Both the position numbers and the translations under genes were made by a program. The notes under the pieces are model-generated. The model was given only the letters and a program-made list of their open reading frames with translations. It searched no databases and had not been told where the DNA came from. 64,000 bases of DNA. Source: an uncultured Anaerolineae bacterium (lineage in GTDB: Bacteria > Chloroflexota > Anaerolineae > Anaerolineales > Villigracilaceae). The stretch spans positions 1 through 64,000 of the forward strand of contig CAKZJX010000010.1 of the NCBI GenBank assembly GCA_937120535.1, given 5' to 3'. Positions 10,298-19,203 of the stretch are shown one piece after another; positions within the stretch are counted from its first letter, which is position 1, and each line of letters opens with the position of its first letter.

Positions 10298-11353
10298 TTA
10301 TCCCACAACTTCCAGATTTGCCAGAGGGACAAGCAGCTCCTCGTTGGTCTCTAGGCGTACCTCAGCGGCCGGCGCGCGCAGGCCGCTGGGCAAGGAAACC
10401 GCCTCCTCATACAGCCGAACAATGGACCCGATGGCGCCGTATCGTGTGCCGGCCCGCAGGCGCACCTGCTGCCCTTCGGCAAAGGCGATCACATCTGCTG
10501 GAGGAACCGGCTCGATCGCCACCGGTAGGGGGATGATCACCTCAGGGCGTGCTCCGCTGAATCGATCGGTGCTCTCGGCGTTAACGGAAGCCTCGCGCTT
10601 CACGTTGGTGCTCAGCAGGCGATAGGCAGCGCTGTTCATCGGGATGTGACCAAAGCCATCGGTCACCAGGATCGGATAGCGCATCTGCAAGGCCAAGGGA
10701 AGGAGCGGGGGATTCAAGCTCGATAGGATCAGGCCACGCACAGGCAACTCGGCGGCGGTGTTCAACGTTTCCGCGTCGTGCACGATCCCGCCCAAGATCA
10801 CCATGCCGCGTAGGCTCACATCCAGGCGATCGGGCCGGAGCACTGTATCCGGAGCGTCCATAAGATTGAATAAGACCCCGCTCTCGATCCGCCCGTTGCC
10901 CCACACGCCCTGGATCAGTGCACCCGCTGTTTGAATCACAACCCCACGGTCGGGGATCACCTCGATTACCTGGCCGGGCAGGCCGGCCCGTAGCACCAAA
11001 TTCACCTCGCCGACCTCAAGCAGGACGCGCCCGCCTCCCGCCACAACCACCCGCCCATCGCGTGGAGCGCGCACTTGGCGAGGAAACGGCCCGCGCGTCA
11101 TGGCGATCAACGAATTGGCGATCAATTCATCGCCCTCCTTGCAAACAATCAAACGGTCAGCTGTAGCAGGCGAGACGCCCAGCTTACGAGCCACATCGAT
11201 CAAAAGATGCTCACGCGCCCAGCGCGCCTCGGCGACCACATCCCCGGCCGAGAGGCGTTGATTCAAGCGAGCGTGTAGTACGCCGGGTACCGGCAAGAGG
11301 CGCTTGCGTTGAATGGTGGTCAGGGGAAGGATATGTAGGACGGGCGCAAGCAT
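10298..11353 (-). CDS. Conserved hypothetical protein with barrel-sandwich-like N-terminal half and KOW-like C-terminus
   Basis: Long ORF directly downstream of the MutL gene; C-terminal FAEGQQVRLRAGTRYGAIGSIVRLYEE resembles KOW. Confidence 0.7.
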   Translation of the reverse strand: MLAPVLHILPLTTIQRKRLLPVPGVLHARLNQRLSAGDVVAEARWAREHLLIDVARKLGVSPATADRLIVCKEGDELIANSLIAMTRGPFPRQVRAPRDGRVVVAGGGRVLLEVGEVNLVLRAGLPGQVIEVIPDRGVVIQTAGALIQGVWGNGRIESGVLFNLMDAPDTVLRPDRLDVSLRGMVILGGIVHDAETLNTAAELPVRGLILSSLNPPLLPLALQMRYPILVTDGFGHIPMNSAAYRLLSTNVKREASVNAESTDRFSGARPEVIIPLPVAIEPVPPADVIAFAEGQQVRLRAGTRYGAIGSIVRLYEEAVSLPSGLRAPAAEVRLETNEELLVPLANLEVVG

Positions 11354-11356
11354 GGG

Positions 11357-13156
11357 TTAGCCTCCCAACGTCCAGAGCCATTTCTGGAAGAGTTCACGTC
11401 GCCGAACGGGATCCGCCGGCAGCGGAATCGGACGTCCACGAGCGTCGATCACCACCCCCAGCGCACCGCCGTTGACCGTAACCGTCTTGCTCTGACCAGG
11501 ACCGAAGCCTACATCGGCGCGGCGCAGCGGTTGCAGCGATAGGCGTGCCGTTTGACCCACTGTAAGGGGAAGGGTTTCCAGCGCGCCTTGTCGGATCTCC
11601 AAACGGGCTTCGTTCCCGTCCTCATAGCGCAAGCGGACCCGCAGGACGGGAGTTCCGTAGTGAGCATCGCTCACCACCGAGACCGTGGTCCCTAGGTTTT
11701 GGAAAGCGCCTGACTCGAGGACATGTACTGGCAAGATAGCGTTCCAGCTGGCGGCGACCCCCAGCAGAGGAAGGACGTTATATCGGTCGAGCAACACTTG
11801 GGTGATCCCAACCGGCTGGATGGCATCCAACAGCAACAGCAGATTCTGGCCGGGTGTCGTGCCGTCGGTCAGCGGGCCCCCGCTGGCAAACAGAAATTCC
11901 AGGCGAGGCATCAAGTCTGGGCGTAGGACAGGGGCGTTTTCGGGAAAATCTCGTCGGGCGGCTTGAATCGCCAGGTAGAGCATCTGACGTGAAATGGCCT
12001 GGGCAATCGAGCGATCTTCGGGGGTGGCAGGGATGATGGAAGGGTAAAGGACCCGTTGGTAGATGGCGTTGCGCATGCTGCTTTCTGAGATATCTAAGGA
12101 AAGCCAACGCATAAAGTGATCGAGCGGGATCTGGTGCAAGATAGTTGCCAGATTCTCCCCTAGCCCGTATTGGGGATAGACCCGCAAACACAGATCGCCG
12201 TCAAATCCAGCCAGGACGTGGGCTGAGGAGGCGCCTAACCCCACGTTTAGAACCCCGCTGCTGGCTCCTGTTAACCGACTCAAGAATCTCACAATGCGGC
12301 CGGCGGCATGGGCGGTCGGCAGCAGATGTCCCTTGGTCCAGCCGGCCAATTCTTCCATCCCATTGAGCTGCTTGCGGCGGATGAGGTTGACCAGATGAGC
12401 CAGCTCATGCATCGCCGGACTCACGTCCTCCGTGTCGAGCGACGGGCGCACGTTTGGACTGATACGGAGTGCCGAGCTGAGGGGGGCCAGCAATTCTTGA
12501 ACGTTTTCAGCCAGGCTGCTGTTGCCGGCAAAGAGGATAGCTGGACGTCGCTCGTTGGGCATCAGGTAGCAGGCCAACCCGACGATGTCGAGCATCTGTT
12601 GTATGGCGTGCGAGGCGCCGCCATCGGTGCCACCGGTCACGATGATCAGGTCGGGACGGGCGCGCAGCAGGGCATCGATCTGCTCGTCTGGGTGTCGGCG
12701 ATCGTTCAAGCTCAGGCGTTCCACGATCTGGCCATACGTGCTCTCTGCTAGACGCCGGGCCGACTCCAGCGAGACCTCGGCTAGCAGACCGACGATAGCA
12801 ATGCGCAGCGCCGACCCAGCCGATACCGTCGCCACCACTGCATCCACGCCGGAGCCATCGGCCTGCGTCGGCACGATCAAGCGCCGTTGCGGATCGAGTA
12901 GGACCCGGCCGGTGATGTTTTGGACGCGTTCGATCGCTTCTCGAATCCCTAGGCCGATGTCTTTGTAGGGGGCTTCGGCTGTGCTTCGTGCTTGACCGGC
13001 AGCCAAAAAGCGATAAACCCCCTCCACTACGTCAAATAGCACGGCTCGCGTGGTAGAGGGGCCAACGTCAATTGCTAATAATGAGTTTCCTTCAACCAAT
13101 GAGATCGGCATCGAGCGGTCTCCTGCCGCAGCGAGATAGGCGATTGAGGCTACCAC
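11357..13156 (-). CDS. MutL/GlmL-family ASKHA protein (glutamate mutase accessory-like)
   Basis: N-terminal LLAIDVGPSTTRAVLFDVVEGVYRFLAAGQARST; central IIVTGGTDGGAS; MutL-family-like over most of its length. Confidence 0.82.
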   Translation of the reverse strand: MVASIAYLAAAGDRSMPISLVEGNSLLAIDVGPSTTRAVLFDVVEGVYRFLAAGQARSTAEAPYKDIGLGIREAIERVQNITGRVLLDPQRRLIVPTQADGSGVDAVVATVSAGSALRIAIVGLLAEVSLESARRLAESTYGQIVERLSLNDRRHPDEQIDALLRARPDLIIVTGGTDGGASHAIQQMLDIVGLACYLMPNERRPAILFAGNSSLAENVQELLAPLSSALRISPNVRPSLDTEDVSPAMHELAHLVNLIRRKQLNGMEELAGWTKGHLLPTAHAAGRIVRFLSRLTGASSGVLNVGLGASSAHVLAGFDGDLCLRVYPQYGLGENLATILHQIPLDHFMRWLSLDISESSMRNAIYQRVLYPSIIPATPEDRSIAQAISRQMLYLAIQAARRDFPENAPVLRPDLMPRLEFLFASGGPLTDGTTPGQNLLLLLDAIQPVGITQVLLDRYNVLPLLGVAASWNAILPVHVLESGAFQNLGTTVSVVSDAHYGTPVLRVRLRYEDGNEARLEIRQGALETLPLTVGQTARLSLQPLRRADVGFGPGQSKTVTVNGGALGVVIDARGRPIPLPADPVRRRELFQKWLWTLGG

Positions 13157-13824
13157 CCAAATAGGGAGAGCATAGCCTGCACACGTTCGACCAGGGCCGT
13201 CAGGGCAGCCAAGTATACTCCGGCAAATAGGGCGCCGAAGGCGAGCGCTAGGAACAATTTGCCCATCCAGGAGGCAATCTCAACCACAGGGTTGCGCCGA
13301 ATGGAACCATCCCGTTGACGACGCGCACCGAAATGGAAGTACGCCAAGGTGGAAATGGTCCCGATCAGCATGACGGCGCCGTTGAACAGGGCCTCGAGCG
13401 GGTTTATCCCACGCTCGGCCAGGGCTATCAGATCAAATGGCTCGCTAGCCGCCAGGAGTTGGGGAACCAGGGTGCCCTGGACAGCGCCAAGGATGGCCAC
13501 GGCTGCGCCGGCCCCAACCAGATAGCCCACTGCCGGCCCTCCTAACCAGGCCAAGCGCGAGGAGATCCGCATAAGCAGCAGCGTTCCAAGCACTAAGGGA
13601 ACGACCAACAGGCTGCGCTCAAGCATCGGAGCTTGCGCCAGAGGAAGGATCAGGTAGGGCCAGAGCACCTGGTAGAGCATGACAACAGCCACATAGCCGG
13701 CGGTGACGCCCACAAAGATGTGCACGGCAAATCGAAATAAGGGAGTATCGCCAAACAGGTAGCTGAATACCATTACGGTGAGCAGGAAGCCAACCAAGCT
13801 GGAGAGAAACTCGGGATTCAGCAT
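13150..13824 (-). CDS. Integral membrane protein, conserved hypothetical
   Basis: Multiple hydrophobic segments; ATG at 13824 overlaps the upstream stop (TGATG); the longer ORF start at 13941 is unlikely. Confidence 0.75.
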   Translation of the reverse strand: MLNPEFLSSLVGFLLTVMVFSYLFGDTPLFRFAVHIFVGVTAGYVAVVMLYQVLWPYLILPLAQAPMLERSLLVVPLVLGTLLLMRISSRLAWLGGPAVGYLVGAGAAVAILGAVQGTLVPQLLAASEPFDLIALAERGINPLEALFNGAVMLIGTISTLAYFHFGARRQRDGSIRRNPVVEIASWMGKLFLALAFGALFAGVYLAALTALVERVQAMLSLFGW

Positions 13825-16349
13825 CACTCTTCTGCCTTGTTTGGAGAGTAGCGTCCACGAACCCGAGCCACCAAGCTCACTATTCCACCCAACAAGATCA
13901 GTAAGACGACTAGAGATAGGGCGATGTGATAGGCGTTCCAATAGGCGCTCACTGGGCTGCTTAGGTTGCTCGTGGCTTCAAAAGCGGCACCCACCGGGAG
14001 TCCGCTCAATAATCCATGTGCTTGGCCGGAGAGCAGGTAGGGTTGGATGAGGGGAGCTGCCTGGGTGCTGGCGATAACGACCAGGAAATTTCCCTGGCGC
14101 TGATCGCCTGTCTGTTCGATCCACGCTCGGGCAAGGCCGGCTTGGTCGGTGAGCAGGATCATGGCACGATAGTCGGAGAACCGCTGGACGGCCTGCAGAG
14201 CTGGGCGATTCCAGAGTTCGGACGGCAGCGCCAACCGAGGATAGAGGGCAAAGGTGCGAATGCCCACCACACCGCCAGGCAGGTAGCCAAGGCGAATAAA
14301 GGTGTTCTCTAGGGAGGGATATCGCTGTTCCAGGCGAGTCAGGAATCGCTCCGCCAGGGCCATGCCGGTGGGTGAGGTGGAAAGGGCAGTGATGTTGGGT
14401 GAGCGCAATCCAAGCAAACGATCCACGAAGGGAATCGCTACGGCCTCTAGCTCGCCGGCCAGGGCCGGCTGATAATCGAAGATCATCAGCAGGGGTGCGT
14501 TAACTGGCAGGGCATCTAGCACCTGTAGAGCGCGATTGCTTTCGATAGGCAGTCCGACAGGCAGAGGAATGGCGCGGAAACCGACGATTTGTACAGCAAG
14601 GACCGTTAGCACTAACAGAGTTGCTAGGGCCCATCGTAGTGTTTTCTGCGAGGCGATGAGCAAGCTGCTGCGGATGGGTTTGGGTTGGGCTTCGGTGTTG
14701 AGTATTTGTTCGAGCAACAGAGCATCGGCTTGTTGGGCCTCACTGGCTTGAAGCAGCAAGCCTTGGGGTTTGGGTTTGCCGGAGATGAGCACATCGATCG
14801 GAGGTAACACACCTTGCAGGCCGGCTAACGGACCGCTAACTTCTATTGGAACGTCTTCTTCAAGGGATGTTGGCGCACCGGTCAACACGGTTTCCACGGG
14901 ACGCATGGCTTGCACCCAGGAGGGCAGCTCGGCCGGAGCGAGATCTTCTAAGAAAGGTGGTTTGGGCTCCTCGGCCGGAGTGATAGCCGAGAGCCATTCG
15001 GGCATTTCAAGCGAGAAGATGTCTTCGCTGGCGGCTGGGCGTGCTTCTTCTTGAGGGGCGAGGAAGGCCGGACTGCGCGGAAGTTCGGTTGGAGCTGCGG
15101 GCGGCGTCGGAGCAGTGGTGGAGGCTTCTTCTCGGGCGAAGGAGGCGAGATACTCGGGCAGGGCGGTTTCCACCGGACCCGCTGGCTCGGTTTCTGCGCC
15201 GAATGGCGGGGGGCCGGCCTCGCTGGGTTTGGAGCTACGTGGCCAATCGGGGAGGTCGGCCTGCTGGAAGGGTTCAACCTTCGGCGGAGGCGCCGTTGCT
15301 GCTTGGAGTTGGCTCAGCCAGTCGGGCAAGGCCGAATCAGGGGGAGCGGCTTGGAGAGGTAGAGTCGGCCCCTCGCCTGGGCCGGTCGAGGGCAAGTGGT
15401 CTAAGGGGAAGGAGGGTTCTGTGGAAACGGGAGCAGTTTCTGCCGGCGCAGCGGTTTCGACCGCAGATTTCAGCCAATCGGGCAAATCAAAGGTGTCTTC
15501 GGCAGGCAAGCCGCGGTCTTCTGCTCGGGTCAGGGCTGCTTCGGGTTCGGTCATGCCGGCAAACCAGTCGTCGAGCGACGTGCCGGCAGCCGGTGCGAAG
15601 GGAGAGACGGCCGGCAGTGGAGTTTCTTCTGTTGAAGGGGGTGGTTGGGGTGCAGCTGTTTCTGCCGTCGCTTGATTTAGCCAATCAAGCAATTCACCCG
15701 TAGCCGGAGGAGTTGGTTCTTCGAGGAAGGGTGAGGTGGTAGGAGGCTCTGCCGAGGGGGGTGATGGTTCGTCTAATCGTGAGAGCCAGTCAGAGACCTC
15801 GTCCAGCGGTTTGGCTTCCTCTTCAGGGCCCCGAAGCCAGGACATCAAGTCCGCTTCTTCCGCCTCGGGCGCAGAGATTTGGGCAACGCCGCCTAGTTCG
15901 TCAGGAGCGAATGCTTCGGGGGCGAATTCTTGGAAGGTGAAGGCCGGTGGGGTCGGTGGGGGTGATTCGGCGAGGGCTGACGGAGGGGAGAATTGCTCGC
16001 GCAACCAATCGGGAAGTTCTTCGTCTTGGGCTTCGTCTCGAGCCACCGCTTCGAGACCGGCTAACCACTCGGGGAGGTCCGACGAGGCGGCGGGTTCGGC
16101 AAGAGGCGTTTCTCTTTTTTCTGGTTTTTCTTCTTGATCGGTGGTTGTAGAGCGAGCGGCCTCGCGGGCCTGACGCAACCAGTCGGGCAGCATAGGTTCG
16201 AGTTCGGAGGTGGATTTTTCTGTGGGCACCAGGCCAGGACGAACACGCTCTTTATCGACAATGGGATGAAGAGCATGCTGGCAGAAGAAGCACCGATCTT
16301 GCTCGGGAGGGTTTGGCGTACCGCAGTTGGGGCACAGGATCTCGCTCAT
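13824..16349 (-). CDS. Zinc-ribbon, repeat-rich membrane protein with LPDWL-type motifs
   Basis: N-terminal CPNCGTPNPPEQDRCFFC; about a dozen LPDWL-like motifs in Pro/Glu/Ala-rich region; TM segments in the C-terminal part. Confidence 0.8.
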   Translation of the reverse strand: MSEILCPNCGTPNPPEQDRCFFCQHALHPIVDKERVRPGLVPTEKSTSELEPMLPDWLRQAREAARSTTTDQEEKPEKRETPLAEPAASSDLPEWLAGLEAVARDEAQDEELPDWLREQFSPPSALAESPPPTPPAFTFQEFAPEAFAPDELGGVAQISAPEAEEADLMSWLRGPEEEAKPLDEVSDWLSRLDEPSPPSAEPPTTSPFLEEPTPPATGELLDWLNQATAETAAPQPPPSTEETPLPAVSPFAPAAGTSLDDWFAGMTEPEAALTRAEDRGLPAEDTFDLPDWLKSAVETAAPAETAPVSTEPSFPLDHLPSTGPGEGPTLPLQAAPPDSALPDWLSQLQAATAPPPKVEPFQQADLPDWPRSSKPSEAGPPPFGAETEPAGPVETALPEYLASFAREEASTTAPTPPAAPTELPRSPAFLAPQEEARPAASEDIFSLEMPEWLSAITPAEEPKPPFLEDLAPAELPSWVQAMRPVETVLTGAPTSLEEDVPIEVSGPLAGLQGVLPPIDVLISGKPKPQGLLLQASEAQQADALLLEQILNTEAQPKPIRSSLLIASQKTLRWALATLLVLTVLAVQIVGFRAIPLPVGLPIESNRALQVLDALPVNAPLLMIFDYQPALAGELEAVAIPFVDRLLGLRSPNITALSTSPTGMALAERFLTRLEQRYPSLENTFIRLGYLPGGVVGIRTFALYPRLALPSELWNRPALQAVQRFSDYRAMILLTDQAGLARAWIEQTGDQRQGNFLVVIASTQAAPLIQPYLLSGQAHGLLSGLPVGAAFEATSNLSSPVSAYWNAYHIALSLVVLLILLGGIVSLVARVRGRYSPNKAEE

Positions 16350-16975
16350 GTTTTCTCACCATAAGGACGATCGAGCGCAAATAGGACGCGCAGGCCCGTC
16401 ACCAGCGCTCCCAGGGCAACTCCCAGCAATAGGCCACGCAATCCGCCGGCGACCGGGCTGAACAATAACCAGGGGCGCACCCAATCGCTTAGGATGGGTA
16501 TTTCTCCCAAGAATGGCAAGGAGACAGATGAAAGCAACCAGAGGACCACAATGGCTAAGAACAGGATGGACATCCAATCTGCACGGCGGCGCAGGAGTCG
16601 CATGGCGGCGTAGAGGAGCGTGACGGCCAGTAAAGCCATGAGCGAGGCTTCCACCGGTACAATGATGGCTTCTACGGCAACTTGCATCCAGGGATGGGAG
16701 GGGCCTCCTAGTACGCCGATGAACAGGGTTGCTAATAAGGCAACCAACAAGGTAAGGCTGTCGAGCGCGCCTGCCTGGCGCCGGCGGACTCGCGAAAAAT
16801 GGACAGCAAACAAGTTGCCGATGCCCACCAACACGGCAATGCCAGCCAGGATCATCCCCCATTGCAACAATTGCATGCTGATCGATCGCAAGAGGGGGAT
16901 GGGCAGGATCGATCCTATCAGGATGAGAGCCCCGATAGCGATGGCAAAGGCGGTTGGGACGAGCCATGATTTCAT
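16346..16975 (-). CDS. Integral membrane protein, conserved hypothetical
   Basis: About six hydrophobic segments; ATGA overlaps with both neighbours. Confidence 0.75.
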   Translation of the reverse strand: MKSWLVPTAFAIAIGALILIGSILPIPLLRSISMQLLQWGMILAGIAVLVGIGNLFAVHFSRVRRRQAGALDSLTLLVALLATLFIGVLGGPSHPWMQVAVEAIIVPVEASLMALLAVTLLYAAMRLLRRRADWMSILFLAIVVLWLLSSVSLPFLGEIPILSDWVRPWLLFSPVAGGLRGLLLGVALGALVTGLRVLFALDRPYGEKT

Positions 16976-17712
16976 AGCATCCCTACCCCTTTCAGGCCGG
17001 CCAGGATCAATAAGGTCAGGATGATCAACCAGCGCAGCACGTCCTGTACTTGTAGGCTAGCACGTTGGAACGCCTCTTGACCGACATAGGCTGGAGCTGC
17101 AAAGAGTTCTTCGCCGACCAGCGGCTCTGAAGTGCTGGCAAAGAAGATCGCTTGGGCAGAGGGCTCCATCGCCGCTGCGATAAGGGAGGTGTTGGCGCGT
17201 TCGGCGGCATCGGCCAAGAGCCCGGCTTCGGCCCCGAAATCACCGATTACGATGTTGGTCGAGACGTTTTCTTGGGAAATGACGCTCATCGCTCCAGCGG
17301 CATAGGAAAAGGGGGTCAGGCCGCTCAGCTGAGCCTGGTTGGGCTGAAATCGTTCTTCTTCGCCGGTAGCTTGGTGTGCCGTTTGAAGGGTGTCGTGGGA
17401 GAGGAGCGCTAGAACGGCGTCGCCAGAAGTGGCGATCGGGGGACGGTCGCCAATGGAAGCCCCTTCTCCGATCTTTCGCAACAGAGCTAAGGCAGCAAAT
17501 GAGGCGGCACCGCGTGGTAGGAGCAGGTCGCCGTGACCTAGAGCAAGGTGCAGACGAGTCCCTTCTTCCACCGAGATTGCCGTCGCTCGGCGCAGACGGG
17601 AGAAAGCGGGGATGTTGCGCAGAGTGACGGGCGTTCTGCGTTGTAAAAAGCGCAGGGCCGGCAAAAGCACCGCTGCGATCAGGATCAGCGCTAATGCGAC
17701 CAAATCGATCAT
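16972..17712 (-). CDS. Membrane protein, DUF6754-like
   Basis: N-terminal TM and RLHLALGHGDLLLPRGAASFAALALL; ATGA overlap with neighbour. Confidence 0.65.
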   Translation of the reverse strand: MIDLVALALILIAAVLLPALRFLQRRTPVTLRNIPAFSRLRRATAISVEEGTRLHLALGHGDLLLPRGAASFAALALLRKIGEGASIGDRPPIATSGDAVLALLSHDTLQTAHQATGEEERFQPNQAQLSGLTPFSYAAGAMSVISQENVSTNIVIGDFGAEAGLLADAAERANTSLIAAAMEPSAQAIFFASTSEPLVGEELFAAPAYVGQEAFQRASLQVQDVLRWLIILTLLILAGLKGVGML

Positions 17713-17948
17713 CTCAACTCCTCTTCGCGCAGATAGGCTGCGAAGGCATGGCGTGCCTCTTCATCTTCTAGGAGATCAGCCAGGGCTTCGCTTTGTTCAC
17801 CGAGCAGTGGACGGGCAATGAAGAGTGCCTGCGCGCCAAGCAAAACAAACGGTGCGCTAGCTTCTAGCAACCAAGCAAACCAATCAGCCAGGTTGAGGTG
17901 ACGCAGGTGATCGGCCCAGGTCACCCATTCTGCTCGTAGCCTATGCAT
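17709..17948 (-). CDS. Small (79 aa) hypothetical protein, first gene of the MutL operon
   Basis: ATG at 17948, TATACT 6 nt upstream; overlaps the next gene by 4 nt. Confidence 0.6.
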   Translation of the reverse strand: MHRLRAEWVTWADHLRHLNLADWFAWLLEASAPFVLLGAQALFIARPLLGEQSEALADLLEDEEARHAFAAYLREEELR

Positions 17949-18601
17949 GTTAAGAGTATAGCACAGTTTAATAAATGAGTGTTGATTGAGATGAGGGTTG
18001 AATAGCATCCTGCAATGAAAGTGCTTTTTTGGGCCAGGGATTTTCTAGCAGTTGTCAAGCTGAGTGTGGAGAAGCAGCTAGAGCACATTGAGCGTCCGGG
18101 ATAGATTCCTATCCCAACCGTCTGAGCAGCGCAACGGCTACATCGCGGAGATTGCTCAGCGCTAAGCCGATCTTTCGATCGTGGAGTGTGCCTTTTGCTC
18201 TTGTCGTATTTTTGGCCACCAAATTTGTTAGAGTGACTCTCCTTCTTTAGATTTTCAAAAAATCCATATACCATAAAAACGCCGTAATGCCATATAATTC
18301 AGGAACTCAAAAGGAGCACCTGAACGCTAGAACCTCCTCTATACAACATCATCGGTCATCTAGACACGGGCAAACAACGACTGCGAGTCTAGAACAGAGT
18401 ATCAGCATTTGGCATTCCAGAGAGTATTGCGCTCAAGCCAGATGAACTTACAGACGAAGAACAGGCCATGCCAGCGGAAGACGCAGGCTGCCATCTGCGC
18501 CAGCGAGCTGGCCATGCCCTTGCTTCGCCGATCGTAAAAGTCTTGCTGGAGCTGACCTACGCCTCGCCTGCCCAGAAAACCTAGGACAATCTCAAATACC
18601 C

Positions 18602-19096
18602 ATGGAGCACGAGGTCTTTATTTCATTTGGCACCAATCTCGGTAACCGGTTGCTCAACCTGCGCACCGCCATCTCGATCTTGGCAGGAGATTGTTGTCGG
18701 TGGATTGCGCTATCAAAAGTGTATGAGACCCCACCCTGGGGCTATCTGGATCAACCCCCCTTCCTAAACATGGCCGGCCGAGCGCGCACCTTTCTAGACC
18801 CTCAAACACTGTTGCGCACACTCAAGGACGTGGAAGTCTGGATGGGACGCATGCCTACCTTCCGTTGGGGACCTCGGTTGATCGATCTGGATATCCTGTT
18901 CTACGACGACCTGGTCCTCGATACGCCTCCCCTGGTCATCCCCCATCCACGTCTGCACGAACGCGCCTTTGTCTTGGTCCCCTTGTTAGACGTCGCCCCC
19001 GACTGGCTCCATCCTACCCTCAAGCGCACTGTAGCCGAACTTGCTGCTCAAGTGGATACCAGTGGCATCGTCCTGAGCCCAGAACAACTAGAATAA
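18602..19096 (+). CDS. folK: 2-amino-4-hydroxy-6-hydroxymethyldihydropteridine pyrophosphokinase
   Basis: FGTNLGNRLLNLRTAI, GPRLIDLDILFYDD, HPRLHERAFVL. Confidence 0.95.
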   Translation: MEHEVFISFGTNLGNRLLNLRTAISILAGDCCRWIALSKVYETPPWGYLDQPPFLNMAGRARTFLDPQTLLRTLKDVEVWMGRMPTFRWGPRLIDLDILFYDDLVLDTPPLVIPHPRLHERAFVLVPLLDVAPDWLHPTLKRTVAELAAQVDTSGIVLSPEQLE

Positions 19097-19139
19097 CTGT
19101 CATGCCCAAATTGTGATGACTCTTCCCACCATCCTGGCC

Positions 19140-19145
19140 TATAAT
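19140..19145 (+). promoter_or_regulatory. -10 box TATAAT upstream of kbl-like gene
   Basis: Consensus hexamer; no clear -35. Confidence 0.4.
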
Positions 19146-19203
19146 AGCTAGAAAGCACACCTTGCTTTCTCTCTACTCCTACTTTACCTTTGCGGAGTTC
19201 CCA

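Noticed and set aside
13825-13941. N-terminal extension of the 263-aa membrane protein ORF
   Set aside because: Would overlap the upstream gene by over 100 nt; ATG at 13824 makes a TGATG junction.
15041-15703. Several plus-strand ORFs opposite the LPDWL-repeat gene (up to 220 aa)
   Set aside because: Arise from the biased Pro/Glu/Ala codons of the minus-strand gene; overlap one another in all frames.
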